Shown here one piece after another: positions 8,603 to 17,233 of a DNA stretch of 64,000 nt; the first letter of the stretch is position 1, and each line of letters begins with the position of its first letter. The notes under the pieces are model-generated. The model saw only the letters and a program-made list of their open reading frames with translations. It did not search any database and was not told the DNA's origin. A program made the translations under genes and the position numbers. The stretch comes from Chitinophagales bacterium (GTDB lineage: Bacteria > Bacteroidota > Bacteroidia > Chitinophagales > UBA10324), in contig JAIBAY010000004.1 in NCBI GenBank assembly GCA_019694975.1, positions 186,001 through 250,000 of the forward strand. Direction: 5' to 3'.

Positions 8603-9211
8603 ATGAATAAACTGCCACAAACATTTTACCTGCGCAGTAATGTCTTGCAGGTTGCCCGTGACCTGTTGGGAAAAATCATCGTCACGCGGTTTGAGGAAGG
8701 CTTAACCTCCGGCACTATTACGGAAGTGGAAGCTTATGCAGGAGCAACAGACAGGGCTTCACATGCATACAATCACCGCAAAACTACGCGCACTTCCGTG
8801 ATGTATGCTTCCGGTGGAACGGCGTATGTGTATTTATGTTACGGGATACATCACTTGTTTAATGTGGTGACTAATCAAATCGGCATTCCGCATGCCGTAC
8901 TCATCAGGGCGGTTGAGCCGTTGGAAGGTATCGCAATCATGTTGGAACGCAGAAAAAAAATAAAACCGGCATTTGCATTGACGGCGGGGCCCGGTGCTGC
9001 TGCACAGGCGCTTGGCATCAAAACGATGCATACCGGCTGCAGCCTGCTTTCCGATACGATATGGCTGGAAGACTGTGGAATAAAAATATCGCGCAGTAAG
9101 ATTGTGTCCGGCCCGCGTATTGGTGTTGACTATGCAGGTGACGATGCAAAGCTGCCCTATCGTTTTTATGTGAAAGGAAACCTTTGGGTGTCACGATCTG
9201 CACAGCAATAG
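8603..9211 (+). CDS. mpg: DNA-3-methyladenine glycosylase, AAG/MPG family
   Basis: A 202-residue base-excision repair glycosylase that removes alkylated purines such as 3-methyladenine. Family motifs are ARDLLGKII near residue 20, the catalytic-region EVEAYAGATDRASHAY (general-base Glu in the IxEVEAY-type motif), YVYLCYGIHHLFNVVT (base-flipping Tyr region) and LTAGPGAAAQALGI. Length is normal for the bacterial enzyme. The ATG at 8603 lies 165 bp from the divergent methyltransferase gene; that gap contains a short TGATGT/ACATCA hairpin near 8521-8545. It is convergent with the PorP/SprF gene. Confidence 0.93.
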   Translation: MNKLPQTFYLRSNVLQVARDLLGKIIVTRFEEGLTSGTITEVEAYAGATDRASHAYNHRKTTRTSVMYASGGTAYVYLCYGIHHLFNVVTNQIGIPHAVLIRAVEPLEGIAIMLERRKKIKPAFALTAGPGAAAQALGIKTMHTGCSLLSDTIWLEDCGIKISRSKIVSGPRIGVDYAGDDAKLPYRFYVKGNLWVSRSAQQ

Positions 9212-9246
9212 CAGCAGTGAATATGTGAAGCGTTGCAACTACATGA

Positions 9247-9294
9247 AGCGGCAAAATCTCATTATGCTTTTGCAGTAAAATCCGCTGGTTTTTT
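9247..9294 (+). terminator. possible intrinsic terminator after the mpg gene
   Basis: An interrupted hairpin: AGCGG (9247-9251) pairs with CCGCT (9282-9286), with an inner GCAAAA/TTTTGC helix (9251-9256 with 9268-9273), followed by GGTTTTTT. It lies 36 bp after the mpg stop in a convergent gap. The outer helix is short, so this is only moderately convincing. Confidence 0.4.
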
Positions 9295-9311
9295 CCGCCG
9301 GTGAAGCAGGA

Positions 9312-10337
9312 TCAGAAAGAAGGACAGTAGATGCGTTTGTAGTGACGCGGCGGTTGATTGTTACCCGTATAAACGATGGCAAGTTCAAAACCTCCTTTGC
9401 CATTGGTGGCGGCGCTCAGATCGCTGGAAGTGGTAACATCATAGCTTAACCCTGCCTGCACGCCTTTCATCATGATGCCGACGGTAGGAATGAGGTCAAC
9501 GCCGGCACGGCTGAAGGCACCGATGTAAAATACACTGGGTAACCCGCGCGGATTACTGTTGAGGTTAATACCGAAATTGGAACCGATTACAAATTCATTA
9601 TCGTTGTTCTGCATCTGGTATTGCAGGAAAGGAAAGATGTAGTATTTATTATTGATACCAAAAGTGGCATTGGCATGCACCACATAACGCATGTTGAGCA
9701 CATTGTCGCTGGACACGAAAAATGATTCAGTGGGCGTGGTGAGGTGAAATGCGGAAGCCCCGAACTGCACACGGCTTGAACGGCTTACCATACCGTCAAA
9801 TGATGCACCGGCGGCAAAATCAGCATAGCCGATCTGGTAATAATCGAAATGTTCCGAGGTAATGCCATTGAATCCTAACCCGTCGAACTCATCATAAAAA
9901 TCCAGTTTGCCGAAGTCAATTTTCTTCTGCACGAAACCGCCCTGCAGCCCAACGGCAATATGATAATTTCCTTCCCTGTCCAATGCCTGGTGATAGGAAG
10001 CGGAAAGCATGCCGGTAATGTTGGACAAGCCGCCATCGCCTGATTTGTCATTCAGCAACAGTACACCCAGCCCCAGGTAATTGTAAGAATATCCGCCGGC
10101 AAACAATTTGAAATCGGCGAATACAGAAGGAGTGGAATACACATACGGTGATGAAACACTGCCCCATTGATTCTTGTAGATGCCACCGATACGGTATTGC
10201 CCGTCCATCGATCCTGCCAATGCGGGATTGAGGGTGAAGGGTGAATAATAAAACTGCGAGAAGTGTACATCCTGTGCACGCACCGCAGTGGTTATAATCA
10301 GCAGTAAAACAAATGTGAAGCGTATAAATTTTTTCAT
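9312..10337 (-). CDS. PorP/SprF-family type IX secretion system membrane protein
   Basis: A 341-residue outer-membrane protein of the PorP/SprF family. It opens with a signal peptide ending at RAQDVHFSQFYYSPFTLNPALAGS; the DxHFSQFY..P...NPALAG pattern is the family hallmark. The rest alternates beta strands (YRIGGIYKNQWGSV, YHIAVGLQGGFVQKKID) consistent with a barrel. Such proteins act with T9SS or anchor large surface proteins that end in a CHU_C domain, and one of those is encoded at 47110. No partner is adjacent here. ATG at 10337. Confidence 0.9.
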   Translation of the reverse strand: MKKFIRFTFVLLLIITTAVRAQDVHFSQFYYSPFTLNPALAGSMDGQYRIGGIYKNQWGSVSSPYVYSTPSVFADFKLFAGGYSYNYLGLGVLLLNDKSGDGGLSNITGMLSASYHQALDREGNYHIAVGLQGGFVQKKIDFGKLDFYDEFDGLGFNGITSEHFDYYQIGYADFAAGASFDGMVSRSSRVQFGASAFHLTTPTESFFVSSDNVLNMRYVVHANATFGINNKYYIFPFLQYQMQNNDNEFVIGSNFGINLNSNPRGLPSVFYIGAFSRAGVDLIPTVGIMMKGVQAGLSYDVTTSSDLSAATNGKGGFELAIVYTGNNQPPRHYKRIYCPSF

Positions 10338-10454
10338 CTACCAATCGGTTTAAGTAATCAATTATGCCGGACCGTTTCGGGATAAAGGATTTTAAAGTTA
10401 GTATAGTTTTATCAAAATGCTATAAGCAAATGCAATTTTAACATTTTTAGGAAT

Positions 10455-11108
10455 CTAATGCTGCATTTTTGAACCATAGGCAAGATCGCCTGCATCACCA
10501 AGTCCGGGCACGATATAGGACCTTGCATCGAGCCTTTCATCAATTGCACAAGCCCATATCGTTACATCGGGAATATGCTGCAACACGAGGTCAATGCCGG
10601 CCTGTGCAGCTATTACACAGGCAAGGTGCGTATGCCTGGGTTTGCCGGTTTCAAAAAGCTGTTCCAACGTTTTTACCATCGATTGCCCGGTAGCCAGCAT
10701 GGGATCAGCTAATATCAGGGTGCGGTTTTCCAGGCTGGGCGAAGACACGTATTCCAGCAGTATTTCGAAGGTGCCATCCGGCTGATGTTTGCGATAGGCG
10801 GAGATAAATGCATTATCGGCATGATCAAAATAATTCAGCATGCCCTGGTGCAGAATAACGCCGGCTCTTAAAATGGAGCCGATCACGGGTGGTGATTCCA
10901 GCACGGGCACATTGGCTGTGCCCAGTGGTGTAGTGACTTTCTTTTCCCGGTAGGGCAATACTTTGCTTATCTCATAGGCAAGTATTTCTCCGCAACGTTC
11001 CATGTTTTTTCTGAACCGCATCCGGTCCTGTTGAATGGATGCGTCGCGTATTTCCGACAGGAATTGATTCACCAGGGAGTTGGTGTTGCTTAAATTGATG
11101 ACCGGCAT
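10455..11108 (-). CDS. upp: uracil phosphoribosyltransferase
   Basis: A 217-residue enzyme of pyrimidine salvage converting uracil and PRPP to UMP. The PRPP-binding motif is ILADPMLATGQSMVKTLE (about residues 132-149), preceded by GSILRAGVILHQGML; the uracil-binding end is YIVPGLGDAGDLAYG, typical of Upp. The start is ATG 11108. The gene begins 17 bp after the stop of the deacetylase-like gene on the same strand and so is probably the last gene of a three-gene unit driven from about 13245. Confidence 0.95.
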   Translation of the reverse strand: MPVINLSNTNSLVNQFLSEIRDASIQQDRMRFRKNMERCGEILAYEISKVLPYREKKVTTPLGTANVPVLESPPVIGSILRAGVILHQGMLNYFDHADNAFISAYRKHQPDGTFEILLEYVSSPSLENRTLILADPMLATGQSMVKTLEQLFETGKPRHTHLACVIAAQAGIDLVLQHIPDVTIWACAIDERLDARSYIVPGLGDAGDLAYGSKMQH

Positions 11109-11125
11109 AGCTGGGAGAAAAGAGG

Positions 11126-12514
11126 TTACGGTTCGAAAGGTAATGGTTTTCGCAAATCAGCGCTGGGTGTAATGTTAGTTTCCGTGAATATTTTCACCGA
11201 TGCAGAACAGTAGCTGAGTAAGGTTTCAAAATGCTGATGCCAAGCTTTCCATGGGCCATGCTGACTGATGAGGTCATTATGTGCAAGAAATATAAAAGTG
11301 CCGTTCACCTTTTTTACTTCATCTGCCAGCAGCTTCACCTGCTGGAGCGCCGTCAGCGCATCCATTTCCAGGTGGTAGAACAAGGTGGCATCCATGGCAG
11401 CAAAAGGGTGAATCAAAAGTTCGGTGGTAGCTTCTCTTTCAAGATCATAAAAATAAAATGGCGCTGCAATGCCTGCACGAAATCCGATTTGAGAAGCATA
11501 ACCCATAGTGAAGTCTTCGGTAATGCCAGCCGCCAACAGCCGCTGATAAGTACCGGGCATTTGCAGTTTCAGATAATGCTGCCGGTTGCGAAATACTTTT
11601 GTGCCGGTGATTTTTTCCAGCCGTTCTTTCTCAGTAATTAACTTGCCGGGCAAACGGTTGGAAGCATAGCTGGCATGAATGCCGGTTGGACAGCTTTCAG
11701 CAGTTGCTTTCACCACCTGCCTGAAGGCTGCATTTTTCCAGCCAATGTTTTTATCGTAGCGGCTGTAATCGCCGAGCAGGAAGAAGTAAACAGGTTGCAA
11801 TGCATAACGTTCATGCAATAAGCGCTGATATCCGAATGTGTCAAACGGATCCTGTTCGAATCCGGCAAGCACCTTCAGGCGGTTGGTGAACGCTTTCAGG
11901 TTGAGGGTTATGACCGAACGCAGCAGGCCGGCCGTATTCCGCAGCAAGCCCTTTTCGCGATAGGCAAATGCCATGTCAATATCATAGGTCAGCTGAAACC
12001 GGTATTTCTTAAGGTGGAAAATTATTTCAGGGAAATGTTGCTGCAATAGCTGTTGCAGGAAAAGCGCATAATGATTCACCACAGGCACCCGGAGAAATCC
12101 GTGACGGTAGCCGATGCTCAGTGCTGCCGGAAACCGGTCATGTTGATCAGCCCTGAAAGGAAGATATTCTTCAAACCTGGAAACGAGGTAGAATGCAGCG
12201 GCGAACGGATCAAACGGCAGGGCGCTCTTTTGCGCATGATGGAATATAGTTGTAACCTCCTGGTAAATTCCTGTATGGAAGGAAACAGGATGAATGCCTG
12301 TATCAAACAATAATTCATCTGCATGAATAAAAACCACGCCCCCGGCATTATGCAGCCCATAGCATAATTTGGGACCGTTGAATGCGAGGAAGCGTTGTTC
12401 ATCTTTCGTAAATTCAAAATCCAGCCCCAGCAAATCATACAGCATCAGCTGCAGGATATACTGCAACCGGGAAGAATCGCGTGAAGAATAAATCAACAGC
12501 TTCGTATCCTGCAT
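11126..12514 (-). CDS. polysaccharide deacetylase-like protein (N-terminal DUF7033-type region)
   Basis: A 462-residue protein resembling the Bacteroidota polysaccharide-deacetylase family with a long N-terminal DUF7033-type region (about 1-180, including GLDFEFTKDEQRFLAFNGPKL and AFYLVSRFEEYLP). The NodB-like part starts with LTYDIDMAF where family members normally have THDVD, so the first metal-binding His is a Tyr here; later parts include GIHASYASNRLP (the H...H-like region) and a C-terminal FLAHNDLI segment. The altered motif makes catalytic activity uncertain. No signal peptide. It sits 18 bp after the 3HCDH-like gene and 17 bp before upp, suggesting one transcript. Confidence 0.75.
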   Translation of the reverse strand: MQDTKLLIYSSRDSSRLQYILQLMLYDLLGLDFEFTKDEQRFLAFNGPKLCYGLHNAGGVVFIHADELLFDTGIHPVSFHTGIYQEVTTIFHHAQKSALPFDPFAAAFYLVSRFEEYLPFRADQHDRFPAALSIGYRHGFLRVPVVNHYALFLQQLLQQHFPEIIFHLKKYRFQLTYDIDMAFAYREKGLLRNTAGLLRSVITLNLKAFTNRLKVLAGFEQDPFDTFGYQRLLHERYALQPVYFFLLGDYSRYDKNIGWKNAAFRQVVKATAESCPTGIHASYASNRLPGKLITEKERLEKITGTKVFRNRQHYLKLQMPGTYQRLLAAGITEDFTMGYASQIGFRAGIAAPFYFYDLEREATTELLIHPFAAMDATLFYHLEMDALTALQQVKLLADEVKKVNGTFIFLAHNDLISQHGPWKAWHQHFETLLSYCSASVKIFTETNITPSADLRKPLPFEP

Positions 12515-12532
12515 GCCGTTAGGTCAGATGGT

Positions 12533-13216
12533 TCATCTATCGTAAAATGGTTTCTGCGATGCGTATTGTGCGCTGAGCAGCCCGCAAATTTTATAACGGT
12601 CGTTGCCGGAAGCGGCGGCGATGGCTTGCAGCGTCTCATAAACATCCGTGATCCCGATACGGTCGCACCATTCAAACGGGCCCCACGGATAATTAAGTCC
12701 CAGCGTCATGGCAAGATCAATGTCGCGCATGGCAGCTGTTTGCTCCTGCAGCGTAAAGCATGCTTCATTGATCAGCATAGCAATCACACGGGGTGTCACC
12801 ATGCCCGGACTGTCTTCCACTACCTGATAATTCCAGCCGAGCAGGTGCGATATTTTCTCCCAGGCCTGCCCTGCTGCACTGGAAGTGAGTGAAACTTCTG
12901 CGAGTGAACGATTGATAAAGGTAGGAAGTGCATTGATGCCTATGAAGTGACATTTTATTTCGCCTTCATGCTGTCTGATGAGTTGCGCAAGGGTTTTCTT
13001 TACGGCACAAACCAGTACAGGTATGTCCTGCAGCGCAGCGTATGCCGGCAACGCTGAAGCATCATCATCAAAATTCAGATCAAAAACAACATCATATTCA
13101 CCCGACACTTGCACACCATTGCCGGAAGATGCATGCAGGTGAATGGAATGAGCAGCACCGATTTTTTCCTGCAGCTCAGCAAGACGTTTCGGATGTCCGG
13201 TGGCAAAAATTTTCAA
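12533..13216 (-). CDS. protein with 3-hydroxyacyl-CoA dehydrogenase C-terminal domain and a degenerate N-terminal half
   Basis: A 227-residue protein. The C-terminal 110 residues match the 3HCDH C-terminal domain: EDSPGMVTPRVIAMLINEACFTLQE and the conserved LGLNYPWGPFEWCDRIG block. The N-terminal half replaces the NAD-binding Rossmann domain: no GxGxxG is visible, only a weak alternation of strands and helices. Full-length enzymes are about 280-300 residues, so this is a shortened form that may not bind NAD. The start is a TTG at 13216 with no better in-frame ATG; a TACCTTTG -7 box lies 29 bp upstream. It is first in a unit with the deacetylase-like gene and upp. Confidence 0.75.
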   Translation of the reverse strand: MKIFATGHPKRLAELQEKIGAAHSIHLHASSGNGVQVSGEYDVVFDLNFDDDASALPAYAALQDIPVLVCAVKKTLAQLIRQHEGEIKCHFIGINALPTFINRSLAEVSLTSSAAGQAWEKISHLLGWNYQVVEDSPGMVTPRVIAMLINEACFTLQEQTAAMRDIDLAMTLGLNYPWGPFEWCDRIGITDVYETLQAIAAASGNDRYKICGLLSAQYASQKPFYDR

Positions 13217-13244
13217 TGAATGTGAATGAATTGTTTGTTACGTA

Positions 13245-13252
13245 CAAAGGTA
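13245..13252 (-). promoter_or_regulatory. -7 box TACCTTTG for the 3HCDH/deacetylase/upp unit
   Basis: On the minus strand the octamer reads TACCTTTG, an exact match to the Bacteroidota TAnnTTTG -7 element, ending 29 bp before the TTG start at 13216. A -33 TTTG at the right distance is not evident. It supports the chosen start and places the transcription start about 20 bp upstream of it. Confidence 0.5.
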
Positions 13253-13331
13253 ACCGTTGCATGACAATCTTTTTTACGGTGGTGCACCTGCCGAAAGAGT
13301 GCTATCTTTTGCCATAAATTAAACTGCTGAC

Positions 13332-13712
13332 ATGGAAAAACAAATTATAGTAACCGATAAAGGCCCGGCACCTATAGGGCCTTACAGCCAGGCGGTGATG
13401 TCGGGCAACATGCTGTTTATCTCAGGCCAGGTGGCCAAGGATGCTGCAACAGGTGAGCTGGTTACAGGTGATACAGCCAGCGAAACACGCAAAGTGATGG
13501 AGAACCTGCAGGCCATTCTGAACGCTGCAGGTTTTGAATTTGCACATGTGGTGAAGACGACCATTTTTCTGAGCGATATGAAGTTGTTTGCTGCCGTGAA
13601 TGAAGTATATGGCAGCTACTTCAAAGGCAATTACCCTGCAAGGGAAACCGTTGCCGTGCTGGGACTGCCGCTGCAGGTCAATGTGGAGATTTCAATGATT
13701 GCCTGCAAGTGA
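13332..13712 (+). CDS. ridA: RidA-family reactive enamine/imine deaminase
   Basis: A 126-residue Rid-family protein that hydrolyses 2-aminoacrylate-type enamine/imine intermediates released by PLP enzymes. The family pattern is complete: APIGPYSQAV near the start, LFISGQVAKDAATGELV, and the C-terminal YPARETVAVLGLPLQVNVEISMIA, in which the Arg of PAR is the substrate carboxylate ligand. Start ATG 13332. A TATCTTTTG sequence at 13302-13310 resembles a -7 box with one extra T. It diverges from the 3HCDH-like gene. Confidence 0.94.
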   Translation: MEKQIIVTDKGPAPIGPYSQAVMSGNMLFISGQVAKDAATGELVTGDTASETRKVMENLQAILNAAGFEFAHVVKTTIFLSDMKLFAAVNEVYGSYFKGNYPARETVAVLGLPLQVNVEISMIACK

Positions 13713-13779
13713 TAAGCATGCACTGACACCAAACATTATTTATTTGCGACGTGTAAACCATCTGCCCTGTAACAGCATT

Positions 13780-14652
13780 TTATTTACCTACGAGGTAAAC
13801 ACCGGAGAGGATCAATGCCATTCCTGCATAGTCAATAAGCCCGATGGATTCCCCGGCCAGCAGGCCCCAGAACAATGCAACGATGGGAATAAGGTACGTC
13901 ACTGATGAAGCAAAAAGCGCGGTGGTATGATGAATCAGCCTGAAATAAATAACGGAAGCAACGCCTGATCCAACGATACCAAGGATGGCAATGTATCCGA
14001 GTGCGGTCATGGCATTGTCGTGCGTCGCGAATGCCTGTGGCAGGTGCGTCATATACAATACCAGCAATGCAGGAAGCAGCATGAAGGAGAAGGCTACGGC
14101 ATTGATGGTGACCGGCCTGATATCAAACAGGAATTTTTTAATGATGTTGGAACTGATGCCGTATGAGACAGTGGCCAGTACAATCAGCCAGCCGTAGGAG
14201 CCATTAATCTTTATGCCGGATGGATCCTGGAATAACAATAACAACAGTGAACCGGCAAATGCCACCGTCATGCCGGCAATTCTCCAGTAGGTATATCCGG
14301 TATGGAAAAACAGTATGCCCAACAGCAGTACGAAAACCGGCGACAATGAATTAAGAATGCCGGCCATTGAACTGTTGATGTGTTGCTGTGCGGCCGTAAA
14401 AAGAAAAGCCGGAATAAAATTGCCAAACAATCCCTGCAGCAGGATGTACCGGAGCTTGTCTTTATTCACCGCATTCAGTTGCAACACGGTTACCGGCAGC
14501 AGCACCAATCCGGTTATGACGATACGAAGTGCTGCCACCTGTTCCGGGTGAAAAGCCTCCAGCCCTTTTTTCATGAGAATAAAGGAACTGCCCCAGATGA
14601 GTGCCAGCAGGGCAAGCAAAAGCCAGTCAGTGAAGGTTGGTTGATGACTCAT
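13780..14652 (-). CDS. EamA/DMT-family transporter
   Basis: A 290-residue integral membrane protein with about ten hydrophobic segments arranged as two EamA repeats: the first opens with ALLALIWGSSFILMKKGLEAF, and the second contains GYIAILGIVGSGVASVIYFRLI and ends with the typical YAGMALILSGVYLVGK. DMT members export metabolites such as amino acids; the substrate is unknown here. ATG 14652. The 67 bp between it and the ridA stop show no clear terminator. Confidence 0.9.
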   Translation of the reverse strand: MSHQPTFTDWLLLALLALIWGSSFILMKKGLEAFHPEQVAALRIVITGLVLLPVTVLQLNAVNKDKLRYILLQGLFGNFIPAFLFTAAQQHINSSMAGILNSLSPVFVLLLGILFFHTGYTYWRIAGMTVAFAGSLLLLLFQDPSGIKINGSYGWLIVLATVSYGISSNIIKKFLFDIRPVTINAVAFSFMLLPALLVLYMTHLPQAFATHDNAMTALGYIAILGIVGSGVASVIYFRLIHHTTALFASSVTYLIPIVALFWGLLAGESIGLIDYAGMALILSGVYLVGK

Positions 14653-14796
14653 GAAAGTGCCGTAAATGTAACAGGAAGAAAACGGCTTTGGAAAATACCT
14701 TCCCGCGAGAAGTCAGATGTGAGATGCGGACATTGTTTTCATGACCGGCTGCAGGTCATTCAACAGCGTTACAATCTGTAAGTGACCGGTGACTGC

Positions 14797-15243
14797 TTAC
14801 TGATACTTCACCATAATGTGCAAGTCATCGGTGGTAACCTGGAAATTTTGCAGATCGGTTTTGGCGGGTCCCTTGAGCACATGCCCGGTGAGATCAAACT
14901 CGGAACCATGACATGGACAAACAAACTTCCCCTGCGATGCGCTGAGTCCGCATCCTTTGTGGGTGCAATTCATCAACACTGCCGTATAACTGCCATCGGC
15001 GTTCACGTTCAGAAAAATAGGATCCTTGAATTTGCTGGAGCTCAGCTTCATGTAAGACTGACCTGCTACCGCAGACTTAAGAATGCTGATCTGCCCGGGC
15101 GTTTCCACAATTGATTTTTCCGTGCCTATCGCTTCGAGCGAAGTGGTGCAGCCTTCAATGGCAGAAAGGGCGCCTATGCAGCAGGCGCCTGCGCCAAGCA
15201 TGGAAGCTTGCCTGATGAAGTTACGGCGGGTGAGCTCAGTCAT
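14797..15243 (-). CDS. Rieske [2Fe-2S] protein with Tat-type signal
   Basis: A 148-residue exported Rieske protein. The N-terminus MTELTRRNFIRQASMLG is a twin-arginine signal, followed by a hydrophobic Ala/Gly stretch containing Cys residues. The cluster ligands are in CTHKGCGL (Cys and His) and CPCHGSEFDLTG (Cys and His), the full two-Cys two-His set. No cytochrome b or oxygenase gene is adjacent, so its partner is unknown; similar stand-alone Rieske proteins are common in this phylum. ATG 15243. It diverges from the ppx gene. Confidence 0.88.
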   Translation of the reverse strand: MTELTRRNFIRQASMLGAGACCIGALSAIEGCTTSLEAIGTEKSIVETPGQISILKSAVAGQSYMKLSSSKFKDPIFLNVNADGSYTAVLMNCTHKGCGLSASQGKFVCPCHGSEFDLTGHVLKGPAKTDLQNFQVTTDDLHIMVKYQ

Positions 15244-15348
15244 ATGATGAATGGGTTGTGTGCTTCAAAAATAGAAACAGTTTCATCACTTTGTAAACCT
15301 GCATCGAATATTTATTAAGCGGCAGCCGCATTCGCCTTTTCATTCTGT

Positions 15349-15356
15349 TACTTTTG
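15349..15356 (+). promoter_or_regulatory. -7 box TACTTTTG for the Ppx/GppA gene
   Basis: TACTTTTG matches TAnnTTTG exactly and ends 14 bp before the ATG at 15371, implying a very short 5' leader. No -33 box is apparent. Confidence 0.5.
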
Positions 15357-15370
15357 CCTGCAGCACGAGC

Positions 15371-16306
15371 ATGAAAAAACGTATCGCCATCCTTGACCTC
15401 GGAACCAACACCTTTCATCTGCTGATTGCTGATGTTTTGGAGGAAGCCAAGTTTAAAGTGTTGTACAAGGCGGAAGAATTCGTGCAGCTGGGAGAGCAGG
15501 GTTTGGAACGTATTGGTGAAAAACCATTTGAACGCGGCTTGCAGCAGATCAGGCGATATAGAACGGTGATGGATGAATATCACCCTGAACAGATCATCGC
15601 CTTTGGCACTGCTGCCATCAGGACTGCTTCCAATGGCCATGATTTCATGGAGCAGGCGCGCGTGGTCTGCCCGATGGAAGTGCGCAAAATTTCCGGCGAT
15701 GAAGAAGCAACGCTCATCTACCTTGGCGTAAAGCAGGCCGTGCAGCTTTTACCGGCGCCCGTGCTGATGATGGATATCGGCGGCGGCAGCACAGAGTTTA
15801 TAATAGCGAATGATGATCAGGTGTTCTGGAAGCAAAGCTTCCCGTTAGGCGCATCTGTATTGTTGCAGCAGTTTCAGCAGCATGATCCGGCAACGGCGGA
15901 GGAAGTGATGCGGATGAGAATCTTTCTGCAGGATGCTTTGCAACCACTTTTCCTGCAACAACAGCATTATTATATTTCACGGCTGATTGGCGCCTCCGGT
16001 TCATTTGATACGTTCGCTTCCATGATAGCGCCGGATGCTGCGTACACGGAAGATCAGTTGCCGGCCACTGCCTTCGATTTTTCACGGGAACAATTTCAGC
16101 AATTGTATCAGCGATTGTTGAAGAGCAACCTGCAGGAGCGGCTGCAGATGAAAGGCATGAAAGCATTCCGGGCCGCGATGATGGTGGTGGCAGCGATACT
16201 CACCGATGTGGTGGTGCAGCAATTCCGGGTGGAGCAAATCACACAGTCTGCTTATGCACTGAAAGAAGGCGTGTTGTGGAAGCTGATGCAGCAGGAAGAA
16301 CATTGA
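15371..16306 (+). CDS. Ppx/GppA-family phosphatase
   Basis: A 311-residue exopolyphosphatase/pppGpp phosphohydrolase family protein of the ASKHA ATPase fold. The two phosphate-binding motifs are ILDLGTNTFHLLIAD at the N-terminus and LMMDIGGGSTEFII (about 134-147); AFGTAAIRTASNG is also typical. It has only the two core domains, like the short bacterial Ppx, and lacks the C-terminal HD-like domains of E. coli Ppx/GppA. It probably turns over polyphosphate or (p)ppGpp. ATG 15371. Confidence 0.92.
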   Translation: MKKRIAILDLGTNTFHLLIADVLEEAKFKVLYKAEEFVQLGEQGLERIGEKPFERGLQQIRRYRTVMDEYHPEQIIAFGTAAIRTASNGHDFMEQARVVCPMEVRKISGDEEATLIYLGVKQAVQLLPAPVLMMDIGGGSTEFIIANDDQVFWKQSFPLGASVLLQQFQQHDPATAEEVMRMRIFLQDALQPLFLQQQHYYISRLIGASGSFDTFASMIAPDAAYTEDQLPATAFDFSREQFQQLYQRLLKSNLQERLQMKGMKAFRAAMMVVAAILTDVVVQQFRVEQITQSAYALKEGVLWKLMQQEEH

Positions 16307-16404
16307 TCCGGGTAGGGTAGTACGATATGACGGGAAGAAAATCCACTTTCGGTTATTGCAGCTAACGACCTGCATAAAACAGGCAAACGATTAAAAATTA
16401 AAAT

Positions 16405-16971
16405 ATGAGAAGAGTAATTGCTGCCATCAATATGACGCTTGACGGGTTTTGCAACCATACGGCCGGCATTGCAGATGAGGAACTGCATCAACATTATGCT
16501 GAACTTATAGATAATGCAGGCGTAATTTTATATGGCCGTATAACCTATCAGCTCATGCAGTATTGGCAAACATTACTTAACAATCCTTCCGGCGAAAAAT
16601 CAATGGATGACTTTGCAATTGCAATAGATAAAATTCAGAAAGTCGTTTTCTCCAACACTTTAAAGCATACAGCATGGCAAAGTGCAAGCCTGGCAAACAG
16701 GCCGCTCGAAGAAAAAGTGCAGGAACTCAAACAACAACCGGGGAAAGACATTTTGATTGGCAGCCGGAGTTTGATTATTCAGCTCTTAAACCGTCAGCTC
16801 ATTGATGAATTTCAAATTTGTATTCATCCTGTTATAGAAGGGAAAGGGCTGCCACTATTTGACCAAATAATAAACCGGACTGTTTTCAGACTCCTGAAAA
16901 TAAAATCCCTGCATTCGGGTGCAACTGTATTTTACTATGTACCGGCAACAGAAGAAGCTGCGGGCTACTGA
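16405..16971 (+). CDS. dihydrofolate reductase / RibD C-terminal family protein
   Basis: A 188-residue protein of the RibD C-terminal (DHFR-like fold) family. It opens with RRVIAAINMTLDGFCNHTAG, the family start, and includes ILYGRITYQLMQYW, the KVVFSNTLKH strand, DILIGSRSLIIQLLN and the late LIDEFQICIHPVIEGKGLPLF. These proteins bind NADPH and are widespread in environmental bacteria with mostly unknown substrates; they are not the essential DHFR. Codon use is more A/T-rich than in the ppx gene upstream, fitting the acquired look of the 16.4-19.3 kb patch. ATG 16405. Confidence 0.88.
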   Translation: MRRVIAAINMTLDGFCNHTAGIADEELHQHYAELIDNAGVILYGRITYQLMQYWQTLLNNPSGEKSMDDFAIAIDKIQKVVFSNTLKHTAWQSASLANRPLEEKVQELKQQPGKDILIGSRSLIIQLLNRQLIDEFQICIHPVIEGKGLPLFDQIINRTVFRLLKIKSLHSGATVFYYVPATEEAAGY

Positions 16972-17233
16972 CAGGCTATTGCCGGAACAAGGCAGAACGG
17001 CTTTGGTGGCACGGATGTGTAAGGTGCTGCATTTGTTATGATGTGAAACGAGCTTTCTGAAAAATCACTCCTGATGCAATGCATTACCTGTTATGTGTTG
17101 TGTGGTTGACTACGCAGCAAATCATAACATCTCCATATTTAACTGATGCCTTTTTGTAAATAATGTCAATCTTAAGTCACACCGAAGCGAACATATTAAA
17201 TCCTTCATTTGATAGTAATTTGACAGACAAAAA
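16972..17233. other. 262-bp intergenic stretch without a recognised feature
   Basis: Between the RibD-C-type gene and the restriction-modification remnant. I see no ORF, strong hairpin or repeat. It becomes A/T-rich toward the remnant, including a CATTTGATAGTAATTTGAC segment just upstream of 17234 that may hold the old promoter. Confidence 0.6.
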
